The notes: generated from the letters alone by a model not told the origin. 64,000 nucleotides of DNA from Symbiodinium natans (GCA_905221605.1 CAJNDS010002609.1:124001-188000); one strand, 5' to 3'. Numbered from the stretch's first letter, positions 30,781 to 40,315 are shown. Numbers and translations: made by a program.

Positions 30781-33276
30781 GTGGCATCTTTTGTTTCGAG
30801 ACCCATGGCTTCATATCCAGTTCATGATTTCAGCAAGGCACACAGCCCGGAGGCGCAACCCGGAGTGTCCGCTTCAGTCCCTCCATGTACCCTTGCCACA
30901 AGCCCAGAAGCTTCGGGAAGTGTTCCTCCCATTCGGGGCTTCCGCCTGCGTTGGGCTGCACTTGGGGGCAACCGTGGGGCCGCAGCATCTCCATCCCATG
31001 ATCCAGCGCCCGTTCCGGGCAGTCAGGATTCCCAGGCCCTGGTGGAGCAGCTAGAGGACCATGCAGTTGAGGCTTCCGGAGGCAGCAGTGTTCCATGCAT
31101 CCCACCCTTGCCAGTGTTGTCCCAACTGGGGAGCTCGGATCACGTTTTGCGCTCAGTGTGTGTGGGGGCCGCAAGCCCTTCAGCAACTTTAGTTTCTAAG
31201 CATCATGAAAAGCCCACGTCTTGCTCTACTGCTCCAGGTCCTAAAGTTCGGATTGCCGCACAACATAGATTGGTTGCATGTGACCATAGCAAAGTGCGTC
31301 CCTTCGTGCAAGCACGTTCCCGCTCGCCATGCCCTCTGCAAGCCCCTACTGCCGCGTCCCCCCCTGTGCCCAGGTCCCACTCAACACGCGCCTCGAGCCC
31401 GCCCCTGCAGCGGCCAGAGATTCATCGTGCAAGTTTTTATGCCAAGTGTCGTTCTGGCCTTCCAAAAGCACAGGGCTCAGCAGCAGGTTGCTTGTTGCAG
31501 GCTTTTCCCAAGCAGCCTCCTCGCGGGGATCCCCCTAGGATGCACATCCCTGTCCCTAAGCAGGTCTCAGGCATGCAGCTTAGACCTCCCCGGGCCCCAC
31601 CGCCCCGGGATGTTAAAGCGGCTGTGGACAAGGCAATTCCTGCTTCTGCTTTGTCGCTGTGGCATGAACTGTGTGAGGCACTGATGCTGGTGTCCCCCGT
31701 TTTGCAGCAATGTGCTCAGTGTTCTTCCCCTTCCGAGGCAACTGCTAAGCTTCTTAGTTTGGTGGCACCGTCCACAGCGGCACGGTACTTGCAGTCATTT
31801 GTGCGTTTGCAGAAGGCGCTTGAGGAGTTGGGCGTTCCATGTGTTACACAAGTGGAGCCGCATCACGTCCTGGATGCTCTATTCATACTGGATAGGTCTA
31901 AGTCGGATGCCTTGTCGTGCGTTCCAAATGTGCTCAAAGCTGCCCGTTGGGTCTTCAAAATTTTGGATCTGGATGTGAGCAGTTTGTACTGCCCGTTGAT
32001 TCGGGCTCTTGAAGTCCGGCCTATACGTGACAGGCGGGAAGCTGTGCCTCTCTTGCTGGCGATGGTTGTGGCTCTAGAACGCATCGCAATGAACACATCA
32101 GAAGATGGAGCGCTCCGCATCTTCACGGGCAGTGTTCTTGTCCTGCTGTGGGCATCATTGCGCTTTTCTGATGGGCAGCATGTTCAGTGGGATACCATTT
32201 TGTGGGACGTGGCATCTCTGCGCTTCGTTGCAGAAGCTACAAAGACCACACGTGGTGGCATGCCAGCAGGTTGCTTAGTGGCCGGTCTGTTGGGCGACTT
32301 CGATGCAACATCATGGTGTGCGCACTGGCTGTACTTAATGGGCTGTTGTTGGGATGAAATGCGTAGGGCTGGCATCATCACCAAGCCAATGGGTCTTTTC
32401 TTCACGTGGTCAGGCTCGGAGTTCGCGCCTCTGTCTTATGCCCAAGCCCTGCGTTTGCTGCGCCAAGTTTTGCTGCAGTCCGGGTTTGATGCTACGTCAG
32501 TCCAAAGCGTTACCCTACACTCCGCAAAGGTCACCCTTTTAGCCTGGTCTCATGAGATCGGCGTCTGCGAGGAGTGGCGTCGGGTTCAGGGCCACCACAA
32601 AGGGGGGCCAGGCGCTTCTATGCCTCAACTGTATTCACGGAACGACGTGATAACACAGCTGCGCCTGCAAACAGTAGTTCGCCAGCAATTGCTGCAGGGT
32701 TGGCGGCCTATGACAGTTCAGGCCCGCGGGGCGCGCCCACCGTTGCTGCAGCCGGGTGTTTCGCTTTCGTCAGTGGGCATGTTGCCAGCTCCGGAGCATT
32801 CATACTTTCAGCGTTTTCCAGGTGGCGATTCTCTCCCGCACTCAGACGGGGGGGCCCCTGCCGGCATCCTTGCTTTGGCGCCGGCCCAGCAGGCCGAGGC
32901 AGCCTTTTCCCCATGCACTGAGATGGAGCCCCCGGTGTGTGTGGGTGAACGTGCAGAGCCCTTGCCCGAAGAACAGCGTCTCGAGTTACTACAGCGGGAG
33001 GCAGGGTCCGTATCCCCCCCCGATAGCGTGGCAGTGGATGCGTTCATGCAGGAGTCATCGGATGAGGAGGTGGCAGATGCACCCGATTTAGGGGCAGCAG
33101 ACGAGTTCACACTGCTCCGAGCATCTTCCGGTGTGTTACATGTGGCCCATGCACTGGAGCAGGGGAAGACAGCTTGTGGGGTAGTCTCAGGTCTCTTGGA
33201 GCCGGTGTTGGAGCCGGGCGTAGGGGGGCGTTGGTGCCGCCGTAGTGCATGCATGCGCTTGCGCATGCAGTTTTGA
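30781..33276 (+). CDS. Tyrosine recombinase, type B (variant with HxxK)
   Basis: The ORF has 831 codons. The first 270 residues are Pro/Ser/Ala-rich and probably disordered. The catalytic region has R461 (ASLRFSDGQ), H580 with K583 (TLHSAKVT), H605 and H606 (QGHHKGG) and Y618 (LYSRNDV). This matches the 676-residue recombinase of the minus-strand YR element in spacing and motif, including Lys in place of the usual second Arg. An acidic C-terminal tail (ESSDEEVADAPDL) also resembles that protein's. The start is uncertain, because the N-terminus is low-complexity. Confidence 0.75.
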   Translation: MASFVSRPMASYPVHDFSKAHSPEAQPGVSASVPPCTLATSPEASGSVPPIRGFRLRWAALGGNRGAAASPSHDPAPVPGSQDSQALVEQLEDHAVEASGGSSVPCIPPLPVLSQLGSSDHVLRSVCVGAASPSATLVSKHHEKPTSCSTAPGPKVRIAAQHRLVACDHSKVRPFVQARSRSPCPLQAPTAASPPVPRSHSTRASSPPLQRPEIHRASFYAKCRSGLPKAQGSAAGCLLQAFPKQPPRGDPPRMHIPVPKQVSGMQLRPPRAPPPRDVKAAVDKAIPASALSLWHELCEALMLVSPVLQQCAQCSSPSEATAKLLSLVAPSTAARYLQSFVRLQKALEELGVPCVTQVEPHHVLDALFILDRSKSDALSCVPNVLKAARWVFKILDLDVSSLYCPLIRALEVRPIRDRREAVPLLLAMVVALERIAMNTSEDGALRIFTGSVLVLLWASLRFSDGQHVQWDTILWDVASLRFVAEATKTTRGGMPAGCLVAGLLGDFDATSWCAHWLYLMGCCWDEMRRAGIITKPMGLFFTWSGSEFAPLSYAQALRLLRQVLLQSGFDATSVQSVTLHSAKVTLLAWSHEIGVCEEWRRVQGHHKGGPGASMPQLYSRNDVITQLRLQTVVRQQLLQGWRPMTVQARGARPPLLQPGVSLSSVGMLPAPEHSYFQRFPGGDSLPHSDGGAPAGILALAPAQQAEAAFSPCTEMEPPVCVGERAEPLPEEQRLELLQREAGSVSPPDSVAVDAFMQESSDEEVADAPDLGAADEFTLLRASSGVLHVAHALEQGKTACGVVSGLLEPVLEPGVGGRWCRRSACMRLRMQF

Positions 33277-33589
33277 GACGTTGCTTGCAGCTAAAAGTGC
33301 GAGAGGGCTCCTGGTGGCCACTGTTGCAGTGTGAGTCTTGTCCAATCAGTGCTTCTCACAAGATGTTGCAGTGTTGGCGCTGCCCCCCCCCCCCCCTCCT
33401 CCCATACTCGAAATCACCTTCTTCACTGTTCTGTAGCAGAGTGCTGGTGAGGGGTTGCGTTCTTGCTTCGGAGATCATGCAGCGCATCAGCATGACGCCG
33501 TGATGCAGTCGCAAAGAGGGGGTTGAAGGGTTGGGGGCCCGGAGGGCGAGACTTCAGAATCAGCGGGTCGCCCTGTACCGCTGACCGTA

Positions 33590-34192
33590 GTGTACGCTTT
33601 CGCGGGGCCCGAGCGCAGATGTGACATCGGTGCGTGTTTGAAGAAACTGATCCCTGATGTCCACGTGATGGAGTTTGACATTTTGCGAGATCCCCGCCAG
33701 GACCTCACCCAAGATGCTGTGTGGCAGGACATTTTCCGTTTGGTGCAGCGGCCCAATACTGTCTTCATCACCAGTCCACCTTGCAATACCTTTTCGCGTG
33801 CCCGTCATAAGACCCCTGGCCCTAAGCCCCTAAGGAGCCATGTTTGGCCTCGCGGTTTTCCTTGGCTGTCATCAGCGCTTGCTGCAGAAGTACAGGCAGC
33901 TAACTACATGATAGATCAAAGTCTTAAAGCTTCACAACTAGCAGCGGAGGCGGGCAATTGCCCACATGGCCGTCATGATTCCTTGGTGGGTAAGGATCCC
34001 GTCAGCCACCAGTGGCGGACCGCAGCCGCCGCAGCTTACCCTCCGAAACTTTGTCAGTTCCTGGCTCAGGCAATAGCCAGCTCGCAGAGCTCAGGCTCTG
34101 ACGGGGTTCACACCTCGCTGGCTACAGCTGGGCTGATCACACCTTCCCCTAAGTACACGTCCCCTGCACCCCCCAGACCAGGGACGCTCTAA
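33590..34192 (+). pseudogene. C5-methyltransferase-like module, damaged
   Basis: Sequence starts without ATG: VVYAFAGPERRCDIGACLKK (SAM-binding-like) and VHVMEFDILRD, followed by TVFITSPPCNTFSRARH. SPPCNTFS fits motif IV of cytosine-5 methyltransferases, where the Cys attacks C6 of cytosine; it is residue 65 of this frame. The expected ENP/EHP motif is missing: after AANYMIDQSLKASQLAAEAG the frame jumps to NCPHGRHDSLVGKD...AAAAAYPPKLC. That end block aligns with CQHGRNAHESVQGR...KYP in the minus-strand polyprotein. A deletion has therefore removed the middle of the domain. Catalysis by this copy is unlikely. Confidence 0.65.
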
Positions 34193-34335
34193 CACCTTCC
34201 CCTAAGTGCACGTCCCCTGCACCCCCTGAAGCAACAGCTCAGGGCAGGGACACTCTAACCCTTTAGACTTAGGGTTTAGTACCGCCTCTGGGTCCAGGTC
34301 CCTTGCGCCCCGTGCAACAGCTCAGGGCAGCGACG
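34135..34335 (+). repeat. Three imperfect tandem copies of a ~60-80 bp unit
   Basis: The units carry CCTTCCCCTAAGT, ACGTCCCCTGCACCCCC, CAACAGCTCAGGGCAG and CTCTAAC and repeat three times with decay. They separate the methyltransferase-like and oxygenase-like modules and may have formed at a deletion scar. Confidence 0.7.
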
Positions 34336-34337
34336 CC

Positions 34338-34784
34338 GTGGCCCCTTCTGCCTCAGGGTTTAGGGCTTCTTCTGGGTCCTCGATAGGAAGTTCCCCGACC
34401 CCACCTGCTGGGCAAGTGTCCATGTCTTCCGGGACTACCGCACCACTTCCGAGCGAAGACGCCGAGGCTTTCGCCGCTCGTTTGTTGGCAAAGGAGGGCC
34501 TGATGACGAAAGACGAGCTGCGAGCACTACATCAGCTTCTCCCCAAGGAGCGTGCTGTGCGTGTGGGGGAGGACGTGGAGTCGGCCTCTTCATTCACGGT
34601 GGGGGCATACTAAAGGGGGCTTGGTCGGTTTAAGGCGTTGCGCTGACGGTATGCCATGCACATCACAGGTCCTTACCCGGTATGTTCGTCAGATCAGCCC
34701 AAAGCTTAGCTTCTCCGCTGTGTCTCTTTTCCATGGGATACGCACGCCCATGCGCAGAGATTCACGCAATGCTCATTTCCGAAC
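34338..34784 (+). pseudogene. N-terminal half of oxygenase-like module, frame-shifted
   Basis: The first frame (34,338-34,613) ends ...RVGEDVESASSFTVGAY and stops. The next frame continues KGGLVGLRRCADG, TSQVLTRYVRQISPKL and FSAVSLFHGIRTPMRRDSRN. The latter aligns with the HKD region of the minus-strand polyprotein, but the His of HxD is Arg here (MRRD). One indel near 34,610 and another near 34,780 split the module. The lost His would abolish iron binding if the assignment is right. Confidence 0.55.
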
Positions 34785-35729
34785 ATGGTGGCACCTATCA
34801 CCTCTTTCAAGGGAGGCCAGATCTGGGTAGGGGACTGTCATGGATCGGTGCCAGAGATGACCCCTGATGGTCTCAAGGTTGGCAAAGACCTGGAGGTGGC
34901 AAAAGGGCCCGTCATCTTCGATGCCTACAAAGCTTTCCACTTCACCCGCGCGTGGGAGGGCGAGCGCCTGGTGGTGGTGGCTTACGTCACTGACCACTTG
35001 GACACCCTGAAAGACGGTGAGAAGCAGGTTTTGGAGCGGCAAGGCTTTCAGTTGCCTGCGCAGGAAGCTGAGACTTCGGAGGCCATTGGACTAGAGTTTG
35101 GGGCGCCCCATGGTAGCGCGCCACCGGGAGCTGAACCAGCCTTTAAGCCTGAGCTATGCGGGAACCGTGGACTTCCACTACAAGCAGAGTGGGAGGGCAA
35201 GCAGGAGCCACTCAATGACGGTTTCGGTTTGTGCTCACCTACACGCTGGCGACCGGCGGATAGGGGGGCCACTCTTTCACCGTCAAGCATGGCGCTCTGC
35301 CGAGATATGTACCAGATGTGCATGGAGTTCGTGGGGCGAAATGTCAGCTCTCCAAAAGAGCTTTGCGAAAAACTGGCCGCTGGAGAAGTCACGGAGACAC
35401 CTTTCTGTGAAGAGGAGATGCAGCAGCTGCGAGAAAAGTGGTGCCGGCGAGTCGGTGGAGATGACTGGAAGCATTGTATGGAGATTCCCAAAGGACAGCC
35501 CTTTCTCTTGAAAGCGGTGGCCCGGACTGCAGAGGTGATGGGCGACCCCGACTGGGCCTCCATAACCGAGGGCACTGACAACTTCTGCACTGGGGTACCC
35601 ATAGATTTTGGCGAGGCGCTGCCCAGGTTGCCCCAAGTCTTCGAGCCCAAGGCTAAGTGGAGGAAGTTCGATGAGGATCTCCCGGAATGGGACCGCTCCA
35701 ACTACGCCAGTGCTTCCTTGAACTCCTAG
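34785..35729 (+). CDS. C-terminal half of oxygenase-like module plus linker to RT
   Basis: The 314-codon frame begins MVAPITSFKGGQIWVGDCHG and continues GPVIFDAYKAFHFTRAWEGERLVVVAYV. The GG-(I/L)-W-V strand and a downstream H...R pair are shared with the minus-strand polyprotein. The rest is a helical linker (MALCRDMYQMCMEFVGRNVS), then LPQVFEPKAKWRKFDEDLPE, which directly precedes the RT in the overlapping next frame. It overlaps the RT ORF by 43 bp in another frame. Confidence 0.6.
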   Translation: MVAPITSFKGGQIWVGDCHGSVPEMTPDGLKVGKDLEVAKGPVIFDAYKAFHFTRAWEGERLVVVAYVTDHLDTLKDGEKQVLERQGFQLPAQEAETSEAIGLEFGAPHGSAPPGAEPAFKPELCGNRGLPLQAEWEGKQEPLNDGFGLCSPTRWRPADRGATLSPSSMALCRDMYQMCMEFVGRNVSSPKELCEKLAAGEVTETPFCEEEMQQLREKWCRRVGGDDWKHCMEIPKGQPFLLKAVARTAEVMGDPDWASITEGTDNFCTGVPIDFGEALPRLPQVFEPKAKWRKFDEDLPEWDRSNYASASLNS

Positions 35730-37288
35730 AGAAGTTCCGGGCGGAGGTGGAGCTCGGTCGGATGGAAGCTTCGACGCATGGGGCGTTGAAGCAGCGCTAT
35801 GGCGAGGAGAATCTACGCATAGCCTCCATGGGTGCAATCCAGAAACCTGATGGATCCGTGAGGCCGGTTCATGACGGTACCCACGGAGTACACGTAAATC
35901 AGGCCATACCTCAGCACAACCTTCTTTCAGTTCCGGGCCCTGGAGAGCTAGCCCTCCTGGTCAGACAATCTCAGGAGCAATTTGAGACACCCTTTGCTTT
36001 GGCGGGGGACGTGGCCGCCCACCGCTTGGTGCTGGTGCGCGAAAGAGACTGGGGACTCCTGGCATGCCGTGCAGAGGCTGGGAGCGACACCGTATTCGTG
36101 AACCGAGTTGGAACGTTTGGGATCTCATCTGCATCATTCTGGTGGGCCCGGCTTTTCGGCATTATAGGTAGGATGGTTGGGCGGGCCATGCTCAACCACT
36201 TCTTCTTTCAACTGGTTTTCGTAGACGACTTACACGCCAATTTCTTTGGACACCGGAAGTATGTCAACGCTCTGATCTGGCTGGTACTTTATCTTATGGC
36301 AGGAACACCTTTTGCCTGGAAAAAGTTTAAAGGCGGAGCCAGGATCGCCTTCATTGGCTATGAGCTGGACTACGCGGCCCGACTGGTGGGGCTCAGCAAA
36401 GTGCGAGGAGATTGGCTGGTCCAGTGGATTAAAAGTGCCAGGGAGTCGAAATACGTGGTTCAGACTAAGAAGTTCGCGGAGTTCTTAGGTAGATTGGGAT
36501 TCGTTTCGAGGGTGGTTTACTGGTTGAAACCGCACTTGGCACCCCTTTATGCCTGGTCACCCTGGTCATCGGCCACACATCGATGCTCGGTCGGGAAGCT
36601 TCCTGACACGGTGATCTTGACTCTTCTCTACATCGAGGAAGCTCTCGTAGCCAAAGACTACAAAGTGTCCCCTACCAGGGTGGACCTACTTTTCTTCACC
36701 GATGCAAAATGTGAAGATGGCCTGGTTGTGCTTGGGGGCTGGGATGCAACATGTCCCTTGGGCAGGTCACGGTGGTTCTCGATTAAGGTGCGACCGCACG
36801 AGGCACCTTACTTGTTCGACGAGGAGCAGAAGTCACAGTGGGCATCGGCATCTGCGGAGCTCTTGGCAACTTTAGCTGCGTTATACTTGTTCGGACATTT
36901 GGGAGAATCCACCAGGGTACGGCAGCTCCCAGTCGTTTTTAGTGCTATCACTGACAACAAGGGCAACGAGTCTTTGTCCAAGAAGCAAAGCACAACGAAG
37001 TGGCCGCTCATGCTCATAAACATGCAGCTGTCACATTTGCTCGCTCTATCTCTTAACTGGCGTCCGCTGGGTGAAAATCAACTTGCGGATGACCTCACCA
37101 ACTCCAGATTCAGCTCCTTCAATCCCGAATTCAGGTGCTTCAGCTCATTCAGTGACCTTCCTCTTGAGGTGCTCAGCAAGCTTTGGGAGACGAAGTCGCA
37201 GTTTGATGCTCTCAGACATTCCGCAAGTCAGCAAGTTGCGTTTCAGTCACTGTCGAAGAAACGGCCACACGAGCGCACGCCGTGGTGA
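35687..37288 (+). CDS. Reverse transcriptase and RNase H of the plus-strand YR element
   Basis: The ORF has 533 codons in one open frame. RT starts with MGAIQKPDGSVRPVHDGTHG. The active site is LVFVDDLHANFF near residues 180-190. A thumb region with FAEFLGRLGFVSR follows. RNase H shows LLFFTDAKCEDG, SASAELLATLAAL, AITDNKGNES and GENQLADDLTNSR, covering the D-E-D-D set. The frame is intact, unlike its upstream modules, so it decayed less or is under some constraint. Order and RNase H type match the RT of the minus-strand YR element. The product would synthesise cDNA from element RNA. Confidence 0.85.
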   Translation: MGPLQLRQCFLELLEKFRAEVELGRMEASTHGALKQRYGEENLRIASMGAIQKPDGSVRPVHDGTHGVHVNQAIPQHNLLSVPGPGELALLVRQSQEQFETPFALAGDVAAHRLVLVRERDWGLLACRAEAGSDTVFVNRVGTFGISSASFWWARLFGIIGRMVGRAMLNHFFFQLVFVDDLHANFFGHRKYVNALIWLVLYLMAGTPFAWKKFKGGARIAFIGYELDYAARLVGLSKVRGDWLVQWIKSARESKYVVQTKKFAEFLGRLGFVSRVVYWLKPHLAPLYAWSPWSSATHRCSVGKLPDTVILTLLYIEEALVAKDYKVSPTRVDLLFFTDAKCEDGLVVLGGWDATCPLGRSRWFSIKVRPHEAPYLFDEEQKSQWASASAELLATLAALYLFGHLGESTRVRQLPVVFSAITDNKGNESLSKKQSTTKWPLMLINMQLSHLLALSLNWRPLGENQLADDLTNSRFSSFNPEFRCFSSFSDLPLEVLSKLWETKSQFDALRHSASQQVAFQSLSKKRPHERTPW

Positions 37289-37842
37289 CGTCCACCGCAA
37301 GGGTGGATAGGGGGGCATTGGCGCACACAGCGTGCGTTCGATGACCGAGCCCGCCGGTTGAGACAAATCCGCCACTTGTTGAAAAAGAGAGATCAATAGA
37401 GATTCGCCACCTCGGGGTGTGGGAGGTTTCTGGAGGTTTCTGGGGATTTGATTTCTCGGGGTCTTGCGTTGGGAGGCGGGCTCTTGAGATCACTTATTCT
37501 TGGATGTCCTATTTATTCAGATGGATAGATTTGAGTTTCAGATTTGTGCCCCTGAAACTTCACTCTACAACGCTAGCCCGCAAAACAGCAACCAATCCGA
37601 GACTGGCGAAGGGGACAAGAAAAAGACCTGGACCGTGCCCTCCGGCTGCCACTCTCGGGAAAGCCGTTGTGTTTCTCCTTCAACTTACAGGGTTGCGCCT
37701 TCGCCAAGCCGGGAAAGAGGTGCCGACGAGGGTGCCATGTGTGCTGGAAGTGCCTGGAACCTCATCCGGCTTACGAGTGTCCGGAGTTTCAGTGATCGGC
37801 AACTGCGGCCACCGGCGTAGTGAATCCCGTCTTTCGGATGAT
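37289..37842. other. Element boundary region
   Basis: The end of the plus-strand YR element and the start of the next one should lie here. No terminal repeat could be paired. A TTTCTGGAGG/TTTCTGGGGA short duplication sits at about 37,425-37,448. Confidence 0.4.
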
Positions 37843-38350
37843 GAGACCGGTGGCATCCGCTACGCTGCTGAACAGCTCGCCAGTTCGCTCCTCAGCCGAA
37901 CTTGCATATCTCCAGATGACCTTTTGCATTTGAGCCTTGCTTTACCGTCGGAAGTCCCGGTGCGGGGAGTTGACATTTCCGGCAGCCGTTCTGTTAGTTT
38001 GGGTGCTTTCGCTTGCTCCAAGCTCCCGGGCTTGCTTGTTCGCGACACGAGCAAACAGCACCTCTCGCTTTGTCAGAGGACTTTGCCCTGACTTCACGTG
38101 CGCTACGATTGCAGTCTCACCAGGACACTGCGAATGACCCTGCAAGCCAAACCTCTTGTACCCTTTGAGGGAGGTGTCTGGTGTGACCGCCCTGCCATGG
38201 AAAGCTGGGCCGCCGATATGCCCTCCCGAACCCGATCCTTCTTGGAAGCCCTTGAGTTTCCCCTTCCGCCTGCCACTCAGACCATCCCCAAGACCCTGTC
38301 CCTTGCCACGACCCTGACCATCCAGGACCGCTCTTTGTTGAGCTTTTTGC
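37843..38350 (+). pseudogene. Third oxygenase-like module, frame-shifted
   Basis: IRYAAEQLASSLLSRTCISP and LPSEVPVRGVDISGSRSVSL lead into GAFACSKLPG, which resembles the VGAYTKGGLVGL region of the 34.3-kb module. Near 38,115 one frame reads QSHQDTANDPASQ, an HxD followed by Asn as in the HKD region of the minus-strand polyprotein. A second frame then reads PFEGGVWCDRP, equivalent to the GGxW strand. At least two frame changes split it. It directly precedes a methyltransferase-like module. Confidence 0.5.
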
Positions 38351-39180
38351 AGGTTGCGCCCACCTCTCCAAGTTCTGCCGTGCCGCAGGCTTTCGAGTCT
38401 TGATTCCCCATGGAACCCACACAAGCCCGAGCATCCCGTGCGGGTCTTGGACCTCACCGAAGAGGCCTGTCAGCAGCAGCTTCTGGCCCGGCTTCTCCAG
38501 GAGCCTCCCTTCGCAGTCCACATTGCCCTCCCGTGCAGCACTGGCAGTCGCGTTCGTGAGCAACCTACCAGCAAGAGAGCTCGTCTCCAAAATGCGCCTG
38601 ACCCTTGTCCCCTGAGGGACGGGACTGCCTGGGCTTTCAGAAAAGGATCAAATCCGCGTCGACAAGTTCAATGAGCTTTGCCGCTTTGTGATTTTCTTGT
38701 TGCAGCGCCTGCCCAGCGCTGAACAAATAAGCAGCGAGAATCCGGAGAACTCCTGGATTTGGGCGGTCCTGGCCCCCTCCTTGCTCAAGCGCTGGTCCTC
38801 CATGCAGGAAGGCTGTTTCAGCAACTGCATGAAGGGTGGCAAGCGACCGAAACGCACTCGCTTTCGGTGCAGTCATGCTTCGCTTCAGAGCATGGAAGCA
38901 GACTGCGACGGCCTGCATGAGCGTTTGCCCGTTGCAACGGATCTTGGAGTTTGTCCACCGCTCAGGAGGCCGAGTATCCAGTGGGACTGCTCCGAAATGG
39001 CGTCCCTCCTTTCCGGCAGCGGGCCTGCCAGCCCGACTTGATCCCCCGGCAGGTCCTCGAGTGGCCGCAACAGAAGGGCGCCCACAAACTCATTTCTGAG
39101 TTCCTCGAGTTTCGCACCACTCCCCCTTTGGACCGGCCCTTTAAAAGAGTTTACCTCCGATTTAGAGGGTTGTAGCGGGA
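38351..39180 (+). pseudogene. Third methyltransferase-like module, frame-shifted
   Basis: VRVLDLTEEACQQQLLARLL precedes VHIALPCSTGSRVRE (motif IV-like Pro-Cys). QIRVDKFNELCRFVIFLLQR and SSENPENSWIW follow; ENP is the motif VI signature of cytosine-5 methyltransferases. Next come CMKGGKRPKRTRFRCSHASL and a C-terminal block ending EYPVGLLRNGVPPF. Frame changes occur near 38,620, 38,870 and 38,960. This copy keeps both the PC and ENP motifs and so is the clearest evidence in the window that these modules derive from C5-methyltransferases. Confidence 0.65.
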
Positions 39181-39194
39181 GGTTTGGGGTATAT

Positions 39195-39797
39195 AGAACG
39201 CCTCAGGAGTTCGTCGAATGTGCACTGGAGCTTGACCATCCCTTCTACGCCCAGCACTGTGTTCCTGATGAGGTGAAGAGGAACATCTTTCGGAGATTGA
39301 CGGAGGGGCCGACGGCTTTCGCTTCGGAAAGGGTTCAGATGCTCCAGAAGCTGAACCAGCTGGAGAAGGAACTTCTATATGAGGAGGCGCGATTACACTC
39401 CGTGCTGCCCGAGCATGTTCGCGAAGTGGTCAAGGACAAGGATTTGCTGCTCTGGGCACGTCTTTTGGAGGAGACGTCGTTCGCCGACAAGGGCGTCTTC
39501 GAGCTGATAAAAGGAGTGGATCTTGTGGGCAAGCCCGACAAATCTCCCCTATTCGACGTCAAAGAAGTCCCGGCAACGTCGGATGGAAACCTTCTTTTGG
39601 AATCTGCCAGCTGGAGAAGGGAGCGACTCAAGGGACGTGACCCGCACAAGGACGATGCGGCTGCGAGGCAGAAGCTTTGGGATTGCGCGATCAAAGACAG
39701 AGACAACGGCTTTCTGAAAGGCCCCTTCTAGATTCTACACCGAGAATGAGGTCAAGGAGCACCTGGACGTCGACGAGTTCGTGTGCTCGAGGCGCTG
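39195..39797 (+). pseudogene. N-terminal part of RT polyprotein, ends at inversion breakpoint
   Basis: The plus strand reads FGVYRTPQEFVECALELDHP, then a 153-codon open stretch (39,273-39,731) ending KDRDNGFLKGPF, a stop, then FYTENEVKEHLDVDEFVCSR. This is the linker and finger region preceding an RT palm. Beyond about 39,797 the plus strand no longer codes, and RNase H appears on the minus strand instead. The continuation (palm) is found on the minus strand starting near 42,838. Confidence 0.7.
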
Positions 39798-40315
39798 CGA
39801 ACGCCTCAGCCTGCGCGATCACTTGTTCAGGGCTGTCCAACCGCCAGAAGCCAACCAGCGAGTCTGGGATCCTCCCTCCTGCGACTAGCCTTGTGCCGGA
39901 GAAGGGATCGAGATCCACCACGCCATAAGATGCTACCCCATGTTCATAGGCAGCATCAGTAAAAAAATCACCACGGGACTCACGGGTCCCCTGCAAGCGA
40001 AAATTCTAGGCGTGCAAGCGTCTATGAGATCTACCCCGTAGTCGCAGAGAGAGCGCAAGTCAGAAGCCGTCGGCATCCCGGGATCGCGAAGAAAACTTCC
40101 CAAGGCTCTTTGCAGCAACTTTAGACCTCTTCCCGAAGCAATCGACAGCAAAATTCACTTGCCCTTGCAGCGATTGGATGGAATGAATATCCCATTTCCC
40201 ACTCAAGCTCATCTGGAGCAGCGCGTCCTTCATCCTGTCCAACCTGCTAGGCTTGTTGTGCAAGGAGACCACGCCGTCAGCGATGCCGCCAGCGTTCAGC
40301 CTCATTCCCAACAGA
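39798..40315 (-). pseudogene. RT thumb and RNase H, inverted segment
   Basis: The minus strand reads GMRLNAGGIADGVVSLHNKP, MKDALLQMSLSGKWDIHSIQ, a frame change, LRDPGMPTASDLRSLCDYGV, then VVIFTDAAYEHGVASYGVVD and QVIAQAEAFA. The last two hold the first Asp and the Glu of RNase H. It stops abruptly at about 39,797. The second half of RNase H is on the plus strand from 42,842. Confidence 0.75.

Larger units (their letters stand above)
26222..37288 (+). mobile_element. Composite of YR retroelements (one mosaic or two adjacent copies)
   Basis: Plus-strand order is Gag, YR of type A, second Gag, YR of type B, methyltransferase-like, oxygenase-like, RT, RNase H. Two recombinases and two Gags are one set too many for a single element, so either two elements lie head to tail or one inserted in the other. 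No terminal repeats could be paired by eye. Type B, methyltransferase, oxygenase and RT resemble the modules of the element at 10.97-20.16 kb, but with oxygenase and methyltransferase in the opposite order. Confidence 0.65.

Noticed and set aside
33354-33408. Poly-C run as a regulatory site
   Set aside because: Simple homopolymer; no paired feature supports a function.
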